DNA from: Lutibacter oricola
GTDB lineage: Bacteria > Bacteroidota > Bacteroidia > Flavobacteriales > Flavobacteriaceae
DNA: 64,000 nt
Direction: 5' to 3'
NCBI RefSeq assembly: GCF_900106565.1
Contig: NZ_FNNJ01000001.1
Location: 1,054,001-1,118,000 of the forward strand
Made by a program: the position numbers and the translations under genes. The notes under the pieces are model-generated. The model had not been told where the DNA came from. It was given only the letters and a program-made list of their open reading frames with translations, and did no database searches. This document shows positions 1 to 8,510 of the stretch, piece after piece. Position 1 is the first letter of the stretch. Every line of letters starts with the position of its first letter.

Positions 1-1
1 T

Positions 2-1423
2 TTTAGTTATAAAAAGGTTTTGGGATTAGAAAAAAGTAAATTTTTACTTGAAATAGCCAATGAAATTGAAAACTTAGGAGATGAATTACTAGATACTTAT
101 GTTAACGAATCTGGTTTAACAAAAGAACGAGCAATGGTAGAACGAACAAGAACCATTTTTCAATTACAATCTTTTGCTGAATTGGTGAAAAAAGGAGATT
201 GGGTAGAAGCTTCAATAGATACAGGAAACGAAGATAGAAAACCAAACCCGAAACCAGATATACGTAAAATGTTAGTGCCAATAGGTCCAATTGTAGTTTT
301 TGGAGCTAGCAATTTTCCATTGGCTTATTCTACAGCTGGAGGCGATACAGCTTCTGCATTGGCTTCAGGTTGCCCAGTAATAGTAAAATCGCATCCAATG
401 CACGCAGGCACAGGCGAATTAGTAGCTTCAGCAATAATTAAAGCTGCTGAAACAACAGGAATGCCAAATGGTGTTTTTTCAAATTTAAATAGTAAGGGAA
501 TTGAAGTTGGAGAAACTTTGGTAAAGCATCCTAAAGTAAAAGCTGTAGGTTTTACTGGAAGTTTTAAAGGTGGAAGAGCTTTGTATGATTTAGCTTCACA
601 AAGAGAAGAACCTATTCCAGTTTTTGCTGAAATGGGAAGCGTAAATCCAGTTATTATTTTACCAAATGCTGTAAAACATAAATCAACATTTTGGGCAAAA
701 CAATATGCAAGTTCCATTGCTTTAGGATCCGGGCAGTTTTGTACAAATCCAGGTTTAATTTTAGGCATAAAAAGTAACAGTTTAACTAAGTTTATTAGAA
801 ATTTAGGTGAAGAAATTATAAAAATTGAACCATCGTGTATGTTGCATCCTACAATAATTGGTGCTTATGAGAAACAAAGTAATGAAGCTAAATTGGAAGA
901 AGGAGTTACTACTGTTGCCATTCAAAATAAAGAAGTTTTAAAAAATTATGGCAAGCAAATAATAGTAACTGTTGAAGGTGAAACTTTTTTACAAAACAAA
1001 AAATTACATCAAGAAGTGTTTGGGCCGTTTTCAATAGTAGTGCAATGTGAAAACAAAGCACAATTAACTAAAATTATTAGAAATTTAGAAGGTCAACTAA
1101 CGGGTACAATTATTTCTGAAGGTGATGATGCCGTAGAGTTTGAAAATTCTATAGAATTATTGAAAAATAAAGTAGGGCGATTAATTTTTAACGGAGTTTC
1201 AACCGGTGTTGAGGTTTGTAATTCAATGGTTCACGGTGGTCCTTACCCAGCTTCAACAGATAGTAGGTTTACGGCAGTTGGGGTAAATTCAATAAAACGT
1301 TGGGTTAGACCTTTTAGTTATCAGAATTGGCCAAATAATTTATTGCCAAGCGAATTGAAAAATGAAAATCCATTGCAAATTTCACGAGAAATTAATGGTG
1401 AAAAAACAATGGCTAAAATTTAA
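2..1423 (+). CDS. Aldehyde dehydrogenase, probable alpha-ketoglutarate semialdehyde dehydrogenase (5' end outside window)
   Basis: This is an NAD(P)-dependent aldehyde dehydrogenase. The closest family by pattern is alpha-ketoglutarate (2,5-dioxovalerate) semialdehyde dehydrogenase, a cytosolic enzyme that feeds hydroxyproline or pentose breakdown products into 2-oxoglutarate. The reading frame is open back to base 2, ahead of the first possible TTG at 20, so the true start lies outside the window. 473 residues are visible and roughly 50 N-terminal residues are probably missing. Visible motifs are GPIVVFGASNFPLA (cofactor fold), the general base in AEMGS near visible residue 210, and the nucleophilic cysteine in GSGQFCTNPG near residue 247. 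The substrate is inferred from family resemblance only; upstream neighbours that could confirm it are not visible. Confidence 0.82.
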   Translation, partial: FSYKKVLGLEKSKFLLEIANEIENLGDELLDTYVNESGLTKERAMVERTRTIFQLQSFAELVKKGDWVEASIDTGNEDRKPNPKPDIRKMLVPIGPIVVFGASNFPLAYSTAGGDTASALASGCPVIVKSHPMHAGTGELVASAIIKAAETTGMPNGVFSNLNSKGIEVGETLVKHPKVKAVGFTGSFKGGRALYDLASQREEPIPVFAEMGSVNPVIILPNAVKHKSTFWAKQYASSIALGSGQFCTNPGLILGIKSNSLTKFIRNLGEEIIKIEPSCMLHPTIIGAYEKQSNEAKLEEGVTTVAIQNKEVLKNYGKQIIVTVEGETFLQNKKLHQEVFGPFSIVVQCENKAQLTKIIRNLEGQLTGTIISEGDDAVEFENSIELLKNKVGRLIFNGVSTGVEVCNSMVHGGPYPASTDSRFTAVGVNSIKRWVRPFSYQNWPNNLLPSELKNENPLQISREINGEKTMAKI

Positions 1424-1509
1424 CATATTTTAAGTTTTAAAGATTAAATAATCTTTAATTTTGAAGTAGAAATATAAAAGAGATTTACATAGCTATAATA
1501 TTATATAAA

Positions 1510-3300
1510 ATGAACATTATAAATACAAGAATACAGCAGTTAAGAGAAAAAATGAAAGCATTAAAATTAGATGCTTACATAGTTCCATCAACCGATCCTC
1601 ACCAAAGTGAATATGTGTGTGATTATTGGAAAGTTAGAACTTATTTTTCTGGTTTTTCAGGTTCTGCAGGAACATTGGTGGTAACAGCAAATGAGGCTGC
1701 TTTATGGACAGATGGGCGTTATTTTTTACAAGTTGAGCAAGAATGTGCAGGAACAGATGTTCATTTATTTAAACAAGTTGTACCACACGCACCAGAACAT
1801 ATTCCTTGGATTTGTAATGAGTTGGCAGAAAATGCTGTGATTGGTTTAGATTACCGCCAATTTTCAAAATCTCAAATAGATTATTTATTAGGTTTTTCAA
1901 CGCCAAAAAATATAGTTTTAAATCATCAGCCACATTTAGTTAATGAAATTTGGACTGATAGACCAGCATTACCTTCAGAAAAGGTTAAGGTTCACTCATT
2001 AGAATTTAGTGGAGAAAGCACAGCTTCAAAATTAAATAAAGTTAAAGCCGAAATTGAAAATCAACAAGCAGATTATTACTTGCTTTCTAGTTTAGATGAT
2101 ATTGCTTGGTTGTTTAACATCCGTTCTACCGATATAGATTTTACGCCTTTAGTTACTGCTTACGGTGTTGTTGGTAAAGAAAAATCGTATTTGTTTAGCG
2201 ATACAAACCGATATTCTTCTGAATTAATTGAAGTATTTAATACATTAAATATAGAAGTATTAGATTATGATTTAATTGCAGATAAATTACCTGAATTAAG
2301 TAAAGGCAAAAAGATTGTTACGGATGCAGCTTCATTAAATTACGCTTCTTTTGATGCTATTGAGGGTGAAATTATTTTTCAACAATCTTTAGTTCAGCAA
2401 TTAAAAACCATTAAAAATGAAGTTGAGATAGAAAACACTAAAAAGTGTATGTTAAAAGATGGTTTAGCAATGACTAAGTTTTTTATGTGGTTAGAAGATG
2501 AATTAAAAGAGAGAGCAATTTCAGAATATGAAATTGGAAAAAAACTAACTTCATTTAGAAAAGAACAACCGTTGTATAAAGACGATTCTTTTGCGAGTAT
2601 TGTTGGGTATCAAGGTAACGGAGCAATAATTCATTATACAGCGCCAGAAAAAGGTTCTGCTATGGTAGAAAATAAAGGATTACTTTTAATAGATAGTGGT
2701 GCACAATACGAAAATGGAACAACAGATATTACTAGAACTGTTTGGTTAGGCGGAGAAGTAAGCGAAGAAATTAAAACGGCGTATACTTCAGTTTTAAAAG
2801 GGCATATTGAGTTGGATCAAATGCAGTTTCCAAAAGGAACTGTTGGTATGCAGTTAGATGCTTTTGCTCGTATGCATTTGTGGAAACAAGGATTGAATTT
2901 CCCTCACGGAACGGGTCACGGAATTGGAAGTTATGGTATGGTACACGAACCAACACAAGGTTTTACGTCTAATATGACAACCTCAAGAGGTGCTGAAGCT
3001 CACAAACCAAATCAGTTTACAACTATAGAACCTGGTTGTTATAAAAAAGATACTTACGGAATTAGAATTGAAAATGTAGTAGTTTCTAAAGTAAATGAAA
3101 TTAATGATTTTGGCGAATTTTATGGTTTTGAAGCTTTAACAGTTTTTCCAATTGATACTCAATTAATTGATGTTACATTGTTAGAAAAAAGTCAAATTGA
3201 TTGGTTAAATAATTATCACGAAAAAGTGTACAATACGCTTTCAACTAAATTAAAACCAAGTGAAAAAGATTGGTTAAAGGAAAAATGTAAAGCATTGTAA
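1510..3300 (+). CDS. Aminopeptidase P family protein (Xaa-Pro aminopeptidase, M24B)
   Basis: This metallopeptidase removes an N-terminal residue that precedes proline. At 596 residues it is the long three-domain form: two creatinase-like N-terminal domains (about 1-310) and a pita-bread M24 catalytic domain (about 315-540), followed by the short C-terminal extension typical of the long form. Dinuclear metal ligands are visible in order: the Asp of LLIDSGAQYENG near residue 395, the Asp of TDITRT, the His of HGTGHGIG near 466, the Glu of TIEPGCY and the Glu of GIRIENVV. No signal peptide is seen, so it is probably cytoplasmic and finishes breakdown of imported peptides. It ends directly in a strong terminator. 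Confidence 0.93.
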   Translation: MNIINTRIQQLREKMKALKLDAYIVPSTDPHQSEYVCDYWKVRTYFSGFSGSAGTLVVTANEAALWTDGRYFLQVEQECAGTDVHLFKQVVPHAPEHIPWICNELAENAVIGLDYRQFSKSQIDYLLGFSTPKNIVLNHQPHLVNEIWTDRPALPSEKVKVHSLEFSGESTASKLNKVKAEIENQQADYYLLSSLDDIAWLFNIRSTDIDFTPLVTAYGVVGKEKSYLFSDTNRYSSELIEVFNTLNIEVLDYDLIADKLPELSKGKKIVTDAASLNYASFDAIEGEIIFQQSLVQQLKTIKNEVEIENTKKCMLKDGLAMTKFFMWLEDELKERAISEYEIGKKLTSFRKEQPLYKDDSFASIVGYQGNGAIIHYTAPEKGSAMVENKGLLLIDSGAQYENGTTDITRTVWLGGEVSEEIKTAYTSVLKGHIELDQMQFPKGTVGMQLDAFARMHLWKQGLNFPHGTGHGIGSYGMVHEPTQGFTSNMTTSRGAEAHKPNQFTTIEPGCYKKDTYGIRIENVVVSKVNEINDFGEFYGFEALTVFPIDTQLIDVTLLEKSQIDWLNNYHEKVYNTLSTKLKPSEKDWLKEKCKAL

Positions 3301-3344
3301 TTTCATAAAAAAGCCAAAACGTTTGTTTTGGCTTTTTTATGAAA
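3301..3344 (+). terminator. Perfect 20-bp stem terminator after the aminopeptidase P gene
   Basis: Bases 3301-3320 and 3325-3344 are exact reverse complements separated by a 4-base loop. The GC core is AAGCCAAAAC / GTTTTGGCTT, with an A tract before it and a T tract after it. It starts at the base after the stop codon and would work as an intrinsic terminator in either direction. Confidence 0.9.
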
Positions 3345-3420
3345 TTATAAATTTGCTAGGCATTATTATTGATGTAAATTTAAGCCTAATAAAAATGTTT
3401 AAAAATTAATAATTTATTAT

Positions 3421-4740
3421 ATGAAATTATTTAAGTCTGTTTTCTTATTTGTAGCTGTAACGGTTTTATTTTCTAGTTGTAGAGTAAAATTAGAACCTGT
3501 TGAAATATTAACCTTTAAGCAACAATTAGAAAAGGTGTTTCCTAATGCCGAAATTTCTAAAATGGAAGCCAAAGATCATTTTACAAGCGCATATCATATT
3601 GTTTTAGAACAACCTTTAGATCATAATAATAAGGAAGCAGGTACTTTTCAGCATCATATTTATTTATCGCACGTAGATGAAGAAATGCCAACCGTTTTTA
3701 TTACTGAAGGGTATAGTGCTACCCCAAGAACATATGAGTTGTCTAAAATATTTAAGGGAAATCAGGTTCAAATAGAATATCGATTTTACGGTAAATCGCG
3801 TCCAAATCCAATTCCTTGGGAGTATTTAAAAAACGATCAGGCAATTGAAGATTATCATTATATAAATACACGTTTAAGACGTTTGTATTCTGGTAAATTT
3901 ATTTCTACAGGAATTAGCAAAGGAGGCGAAACAGTATTGATTTATAAGTCTAAATACCCTTGGGATGTTGAAGTTGCCGTTCCTTATGTTGCGCCACTAA
4001 TTAATGGTCAAGAAGATTTGAAAACAGAAGAACATATTAATACTGTCGGAACAAAAGAGTGTAGAGATAAGATTACACAATTTCAACGTTTAGTGTTAAG
4101 TAATAGAGCAGAGGTTTTAAATGAAATTGAAACATACGCTATTGATAAGAATATGAAATTTACCGAGGTTTCTACTGAAGAAGCATTGGAATATGCTGTA
4201 TTAGAATTTCCTTTTTCGTTTTGGCAATGGGGCGGTAATTGTGGTTCTATTCCAGGTGAAACCGCAACACCACAGGTGTTGTTTAGTTATATAAATAGCA
4301 TTGTGGGTATTAGTTTTTATAACGATAAAACGTACTTTGATTTATTGCCATCATATTATCAACACATGACGGAGTTAGGTTATTACGGGTTTGATACTAC
4401 TCCGGTAAAAGATTTATTAAAAGTTGTACATAAGCCTACTAATTTACGATTTGCACCAAAAAATACAGACTTAACGTTTAATCCAAATTATATAAAAGAA
4501 GTCCGTGATTTTGTAGAAAATAAAGGAAACAAAATTTTATATGTTTATGGAGAATATGATACTTGGGGTGCTTGTGCTCCAAATCCTAAACCACATGTAG
4601 ATGCTTTAAAAATGGTGTTAAAAGGAGCTCCACATAGTACTCGTATAAAAAATTTCTCTAAGGAAGATCAACAACGTATGTATAATAAATTGCAAAGTTG
4701 GTTAGGGTATAGTGTTACAATTCATCCATTAGAAAAGTAA
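3421..4740 (+). CDS. Secreted lipoprotein serine peptidase, S37/S28-like tripeptidyl aminopeptidase
   Basis: This is a predicted cell-envelope serine peptidase releasing short peptides. Residues 1-20 form a lipoprotein signal peptide with lipobox LFSSC. The mature part is an alpha/beta hydrolase of the PS-10/S37 type. The nucleophile is the Ser of GISKGGE near residue 166, the acid is probably the Asp in YGEYDTWG, and the His is in KGAPHS near the C-terminus. The length (439 residues) suits the family. The alkD-like gene starts one base after the stop codon, so the genes are probably cotranscribed, although no functional link is obvious. The family call rests on the motif pattern; the exact peptidase family (S28 or S37) is less certain. 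Confidence 0.78.
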   Translation: MKLFKSVFLFVAVTVLFSSCRVKLEPVEILTFKQQLEKVFPNAEISKMEAKDHFTSAYHIVLEQPLDHNNKEAGTFQHHIYLSHVDEEMPTVFITEGYSATPRTYELSKIFKGNQVQIEYRFYGKSRPNPIPWEYLKNDQAIEDYHYINTRLRRLYSGKFISTGISKGGETVLIYKSKYPWDVEVAVPYVAPLINGQEDLKTEEHINTVGTKECRDKITQFQRLVLSNRAEVLNEIETYAIDKNMKFTEVSTEEALEYAVLEFPFSFWQWGGNCGSIPGETATPQVLFSYINSIVGISFYNDKTYFDLLPSYYQHMTELGYYGFDTTPVKDLLKVVHKPTNLRFAPKNTDLTFNPNYIKEVRDFVENKGNKILYVYGEYDTWGACAPNPKPHVDALKMVLKGAPHSTRIKNFSKEDQQRMYNKLQSWLGYSVTIHPLEK

Positions 4741-4741
4741 T

Positions 4742-5413
4742 ATGGACGAATTCATAAAAACATTAGAATTTGAATTTCAAAAAAATGAGAACCCTAAAGT
4801 TGCTAAGCAGCAAAAGTCTTATTTACGAGATCAATTTGAGTTTTATGGATTAAAATCTCCTGAAAGGAGAGAGGTTCAGAAACCTTTTTTAATAAAGGCT
4901 TATTTACCCAAAAAGGAAGAATTAGAAAGTTTAGTAAAAGAACTTTGGAGTAAACCACAGCGAGATTTTCATTACTTTGCGCAAGAGTTAGTTTTTAAAT
5001 ATAACAAGCAATTTAAGGTTGAAGATATTACATTGTTTGAATTTATGGTTATAAATAATTCTTGGTGGGATACGGTAGATTTTATTGCTGTAAAATTAAT
5101 GGGTACTTATTTTAAAATGTATCCTGAGCAAAAAGAATTTTACGTAGGTAAATGGTTGAATTCTTCTAACTTTTGGTTACAACGTTGTGCATTGTTATTT
5201 CAATTAAAATATAAAACAGACATTGATGTAATTTTGTTAAGTAAAGCAATAAATTATTTATTAGGTTCTAAAGAATTTTTTATAAATAAAGCCATAGGTT
5301 GGGTATTACGAGAATACAGTAGAACAAATCCAAATTGGGTATTAGATTTTGTGGAAAAAACAGAATTACATTCATTAAGTAAAAAAGAAGCATTAAGATT
5401 AATAAAGCTATGA
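4742..5413 (+). CDS. DNA alkylation repair protein, AlkD-like HEAT-repeat glycosylase
   Basis: AlkD-type glycosylases remove bulky or cationic N3/N7-alkylated purines without base flipping, using a HEAT-like repeat solenoid. The 223-residue length and helical repeats fit. Key positions are recognisable: the tryptophan/aspartate stretch NNSWWDTVDFIAVKLMG and the arginine in WLQRCALLFQLKYK, followed by FFINKAIGWVLREY. The start is one base past the upstream stop, and the stop codon overlaps the start of the next small gene (ATGA at 5410-5413), implying translational coupling. Leucine codons are nearly all TTA/TTG (only 2 of 27 are CTN), which is normal for this genome and contrasts with the DTW gene that follows. 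Confidence 0.88.
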   Translation: MDEFIKTLEFEFQKNENPKVAKQQKSYLRDQFEFYGLKSPERREVQKPFLIKAYLPKKEELESLVKELWSKPQRDFHYFAQELVFKYNKQFKVEDITLFEFMVINNSWWDTVDFIAVKLMGTYFKMYPEQKEFYVGKWLNSSNFWLQRCALLFQLKYKTDIDVILLSKAINYLLGSKEFFINKAIGWVLREYSRTNPNWVLDFVEKTELHSLSKKEALRLIKL

Positions 5414-5619
5414 GTCCAGAATTAAAAGATAAAATAATTAAGGTTTGTAATACTAAAATTGCTAAAAAAGGAGATAATGTTGGAATATCATTTTATGCGT
5501 TTTTTAAAAATAAAAACGATAACCCAGAGCTTTTAATGGAAGCTGCAGAATGGTGGATTAAAACACACAAGCTTGACCATTTTGAAAAGGCTGTTAAAAT
5601 AAAAGAGCTTGTATTATAA
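5410..5619 (+). CDS. Small conserved protein coupled to AlkD (DUF6500-like)
   Basis: This 69-residue soluble protein contains the stretches KKGDNVGISFYAFFKNKND and EAAEWWIKTHKLDHFEKA. I recall a small family of unknown function (DUF6500) with this look, but that name is from memory and untested. It has no signal peptide, membrane helix or catalytic motif. Its ATG overlaps the AlkD stop codon in a 4-base ATGA junction, so it is probably made with AlkD and could assist in alkylation repair. That role is inferred from position only. Confidence 0.65.
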   Translation: MSPELKDKIIKVCNTKIAKKGDNVGISFYAFFKNKNDNPELLMEAAEWWIKTHKLDHFEKAVKIKELVL

Positions 5620-5643
5620 TTAATTAGAACCAGTTTTTTAAAT

Positions 5644-5650
5644 AAGGAGG
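5644..5650 (+). promoter_or_regulatory. Consensus Shine-Dalgarno AAGGAGG for the DTW gene
   Basis: AAGGAGG lies 8 bases before the TTG start at 5659. It fixes this rare start codon, since the only nearby ATG (5663) is out of frame. A perfect Shine-Dalgarno is unusual in Flavobacteriia, where most genes lack one. Confidence 0.8.
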
Positions 5651-5658
5651 TATTTATT

Positions 5659-6378
5659 TTGAATGAAGAAATAGAAAATCCAAGGCGCGAATGTTATAAG
5701 TGTAAGAGGCCTTCGAACACATGTATTTGTAAGCATATTAGTCCTTTTCAAACTAAGACTCGTTTTATTATACTTATGCACCCGAAAGAGTACAGAAAAG
5801 AAAAAAGCGGAACGGGACATATTACTAAGCTTCAACTTGAAAATTCAGAAATTATAGTTGGTGTCGATTTTAGTAATAATAAACGTGTAAATGAAATACT
5901 TACAAACAAAAAAAGTAGTTCTTTTTTATTGTATCCTGGAAAAGATAGTTTCAACTTGTCTGTACGAAAAGAATCAGAAATAAATTTATTTATGGGTAAA
6001 ACCCCAAACATATTTATACTTGATGGTACATGGCCTTGCGCTCGTAAAATGCTTAAATTAAGTAAAAACCTACAAAAACTACAAAGAGTGAGTTTTGATA
6101 ATAAAATAACATCGAAATTTATTATTAAGCAGCAACCAGCACCTCTTTGCCTTAGTACTATTGAGTCCGTTTATACTGTTCTAAATTTATTGAAAGAAGG
6201 TAACGTAGAACAATGCAATACGAAAGATTTTCTTGTTCCTTTTGAAAAAATGGTTGAGTATCAAATAGAATATATGCTAGACCCAAATAATAAAAACGAA
6301 TGTTCAAATATAGGTAGTGAGATTACTTCTAAGAACCTGTATAAGAATAAAACTGAAGGACGTATTATTTTTGAATAA
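5659..6378 (+). CDS. DTW-domain protein, probable tRNA-uridine aminocarboxypropyltransferase
   Basis: DTW-domain enzymes (TapT/TuaA type) transfer an aminocarboxypropyl group from S-adenosylmethionine to uridine in tRNA. The 239-residue protein has the expected zinc-binding cysteines at the N-terminus (CYKCKRPSNTCIC), then TRFIILMHPKEY, the diagnostic LDGTWPCARKML near residues 118-130, and QPAPLCLSTIE. Translation starts at TTG 5659 behind a consensus Shine-Dalgarno. Leucine codon use is atypical: 14 of 21 are CTN (9 CTT), against 2 of 27 in the adjacent alkD-like gene, which suggests acquisition by transfer. It converges on the DUF4407 gene with 13 bases between them. The enzymatic role follows from the family. 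Confidence 0.85.
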   Translation: MNEEIENPRRECYKCKRPSNTCICKHISPFQTKTRFIILMHPKEYRKEKSGTGHITKLQLENSEIIVGVDFSNNKRVNEILTNKKSSSFLLYPGKDSFNLSVRKESEINLFMGKTPNIFILDGTWPCARKMLKLSKNLQKLQRVSFDNKITSKFIIKQQPAPLCLSTIESVYTVLNLLKEGNVEQCNTKDFLVPFEKMVEYQIEYMLDPNNKNECSNIGSEITSKNLYKNKTEGRIIFE

Positions 6379-6391
6379 AGTTAAATGTCAG

Positions 6392-7495
6392 TTATCCAAT
6401 AATACTTTTTTGACTTTTATGAAAGGCATCGGCCTGCATTTGTAAAATTTCGCGTGCTTTTTGTTTTTTGTAATTGTAAATCTCTTCTTCGGTAGCCAAA
6501 TCGTTATAAATAGTTTGGTTTAAAGCAACATCCGTATCTAGCACATTTTTACGTTGATTTTCTTTTTGTGTTATCCAAGTTTTTACGGAGTTTTCAATAT
6601 CCTGTAGTTTATAATCGTATTCGCCTTTTGGTGAAATTAACTTTGCTATAATTGGTGAGGTTTCTATAGCTAAAAACAATAGAAATATAAAAAATGAAGG
6701 TAACCAAGGTAATTGCTGTAAAGCATTAACACGAGCCATTAAACCATCAAAACCATCAATAATTGGTTGTGTTGCGGTTTCTTGTTGTTTTTGTATGGTT
6801 GTTAATTGATTAATTTCGTTTTCTTTTGTTAATATTTTAGCATTATTAGTTGTTTTTAATTGTTGAAGTTCAGTAAGAGAAGCATCGTGTTTGTCGCGTT
6901 TTTCTTTGTATACAGGTCCTTTGCCTAATAATTTAGTGCCAGCAGTGCCTTCAGCTTCTGTAATATACGTGTTGTATAGGTTGTCAGTTTCTGTCTGCTT
7001 TTCTTCAATTTCTTGTTTTAATGCATTTATTTCTGAATTAATTTTTTCTATTTCGGGTGTAAATTGAGTTGCTATTTGAGTTTTATTTGCAAGTGTTAGG
7101 TCGTTTTTTTGAGTTAGTAATACTTGATTTATTTCTTTTTCAAATATTTTTAGTTCTAATGGTTTTGAAATTACAACGGCAATAATAATTGCTAAAACTA
7201 AACGAGGTGCTGCTTGTATAAACTCTTTCCATTTACTATCGTTTTTTTTAATTGTTGAAACTATAAAACGGTCTAAATTAAAAATAAGTAATGCCCAAAT
7301 TAAACCAAAAAATATGGCAGTATAATAATTGTCGAATACTGTATATAGTGCATAAGCCGATGCTATAAATGCCATTACAGCTGTAAAAAACACAGTGCCT
7401 CCAATTCCTGCAAATTTGTTTTGTTCAGCTATTGAGCTGTTTTTTAATATAGTTGTGTCTGCACCAGAGCACATCCAAAAGAATTGTTTAAGCAT
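6392..7495 (-). CDS. DUF4407 domain membrane protein
   Basis: The 367-residue protein opens with FWMCSGAD and has membrane helices at about residues 28-50, 57-80 and 92-112. A long, charged coiled-coil-like region follows (about 120-240, with many E/K/Q/T), then another helix near 262-285 and a basic C-terminal tail. This layout matches the DUF4407 family of unknown function, common in Bacteroidota. The coiled coil between helices would lie on one side of the inner membrane, suggesting a scaffold or sensor, but nothing in the sequence shows a function. It is a single gene, convergent with the DTW gene. Confidence 0.8.
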   Translation of the reverse strand: MLKQFFWMCSGADTTILKNSSIAEQNKFAGIGGTVFFTAVMAFIASAYALYTVFDNYYTAIFFGLIWALLIFNLDRFIVSTIKKNDSKWKEFIQAAPRLVLAIIIAVVISKPLELKIFEKEINQVLLTQKNDLTLANKTQIATQFTPEIEKINSEINALKQEIEEKQTETDNLYNTYITEAEGTAGTKLLGKGPVYKEKRDKHDASLTELQQLKTTNNAKILTKENEINQLTTIQKQQETATQPIIDGFDGLMARVNALQQLPWLPSFFIFLLFLAIETSPIIAKLISPKGEYDYKLQDIENSVKTWITQKENQRKNVLDTDVALNQTIYNDLATEEEIYNYKKQKAREILQMQADAFHKSQKSIIG

Positions 7496-7607
7496 AACAT
7501 AGTAGTTTGTTATGCAAAGAACGTTAAATTTTTAAAGTTATTGTATTACAGAAATGTTAAATGATAGAAGTAGTTTATATAAAAACTAAAGTATTAAATT
7601 TTTATTG

Positions 7608-7695
7608 TGTTAGGGATAGCAGTGAAAAGCCCACAGCGTTAGCGAGGACTTGTAGCGTATAGCCCGACTTTGAGAGTAACGAAAAGGAACACCCA
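7608..7695. repeat. Flavobacterial-type intergenic repeat (GGGATAGCAGTG...TAGCGTATAGCCCGAC)
   Basis: This segment of about 88 bases is visibly richer in G and C than its AT-rich surroundings. It contains AGGGATAGCAGTGAAAAGCC followed by GCGAGGACTTGTAGCG and TATAGCCCGAC. The two halves resemble each other (GATAGCAGTGAAAAGCCC and TGTAGCGTATAGCCC). I recall very similar blocks scattered between genes in many Flavobacteriaceae genomes; that is memory, not a search. It ends about 10 bases before the promoter of the PhnA-family gene. No reading frame runs through it, and its function is unknown. Confidence 0.5.
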
Positions 7696-7703
7696 AATTG
7701 TAA

Positions 7704-7730
7704 TTGATTCATTTAATAAGTGTATTTTTG
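7704..7730 (+). promoter_or_regulatory. Bacteroidota-type promoter for the PhnA-family gene
   Basis: TTG (7704-7706), a 16-base spacer, then TATTTTTG (7723-7730), which fits the -33 TTG / -7 TAnnTTTG consensus. The ATG is at 7752, so the leader would be very short. This argues against starts further upstream in the same frame. Confidence 0.65.
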
Positions 7731-7751
7731 CATTTCAAAAAAATAAAAAGA

Positions 7752-8315
7752 ATGAGTTTATCGAGAGAGTTAGAAAAACGAAGTAATGGTATGTGTGAAT
7801 TGTGTGGTTCAGACGAGAATTTAAAGGCTTATGCTGTTGAGCCATCTAAAGAAAGTATTGCTGTTTGTGCTGTATGTAATTCTCAAATAGAAGATGCCGA
7901 AACTATGGATGCTAACCACTGGCGTTGTTTAAACGATAGTATGTGGAGCGAAGTTACTGCTGTACAGGTAGTGGCTTGGAGAATGTTAACGCGTTTGCGT
8001 GCTGAAGGTTGGCCACAAGATTTGTTGGATATGATGTATTTAGATGAAGAAAACTTAGAATGGGCTAAAGCTACTGGTGAAGGAGAGGTTGAAGAGGATA
8101 AAGTTATACATAGAGATGTAAATGGTGTTATTTTAGAGGCAGGAGATTCTGTAGTTTTAATAAAAGATTTAAAAGTAAAAGGTTCTAGTATGGTAGCTAA
8201 ACAAGGTACTGCTGTTAGACGAATTTCTTTAGATAGAGATAACGAAAAGTATATTGAAGGTAAAGTTGGACCAACTCAAATTGTAATTATAACAGATTAC
8301 GTTAAAAAGATTTAA
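7752..8315 (+). CDS. PhnA-family zinc-ribbon protein
   Basis: This 187-residue cytosolic protein has an N-terminal zinc ribbon (CELCGSDEN at about residues 14-22 with CAVCNSQ at about 38-44). It is followed by WRCLNDSMWSEVTAVQVVAWRML and a C-terminal PhnA-like SH3-type beta domain (about 118-187, with DVNGVILEAGDSVVLIKDLK). E. coli PhnA/YjdM has no established phosphonate role despite its name, so only the fold is called. The frame extends 48 bases further upstream, but that would begin inside the promoter, so the ATG at 7752 is chosen. A terminator follows the gene. Confidence 0.85.
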   Translation: MSLSRELEKRSNGMCELCGSDENLKAYAVEPSKESIAVCAVCNSQIEDAETMDANHWRCLNDSMWSEVTAVQVVAWRMLTRLRAEGWPQDLLDMMYLDEENLEWAKATGEGEVEEDKVIHRDVNGVILEAGDSVVLIKDLKVKGSSMVAKQGTAVRRISLDRDNEKYIEGKVGPTQIVIITDYVKKI

Positions 8316-8338
8316 GTAATAAAGTTACAAAGATAATG

Positions 8339-8369
8339 GCCTGTAAATTTCTTATTTACAGGCTTTTTT
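8339..8369 (+). terminator. Rho-independent terminator after the PhnA-family gene
   Basis: A 10-bp perfect stem, GCCTGTAAAT / ATTTACAGGC, with a 5-base loop, followed directly by six T residues. Confidence 0.88.
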
Positions 8370-8510
8370 GTTATATTTAATACAATTAATTCCCATGTAG
8401 GTTGATTAAAGTTTTTAAAATTAGCTTTAAAAATGTATTCCCCAGCCCCAATAATAAAAAGTGAAATTGATATTTAAAATATATTAGTACTAACCTAAAC
8501 TTTTATTATT

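Noticed and set aside
7704-7751. A longer PhnA-family protein starting at 7704
   Set aside because: That start overlaps the promoter, and the extra 16 residues do not belong to the zinc-ribbon domain.
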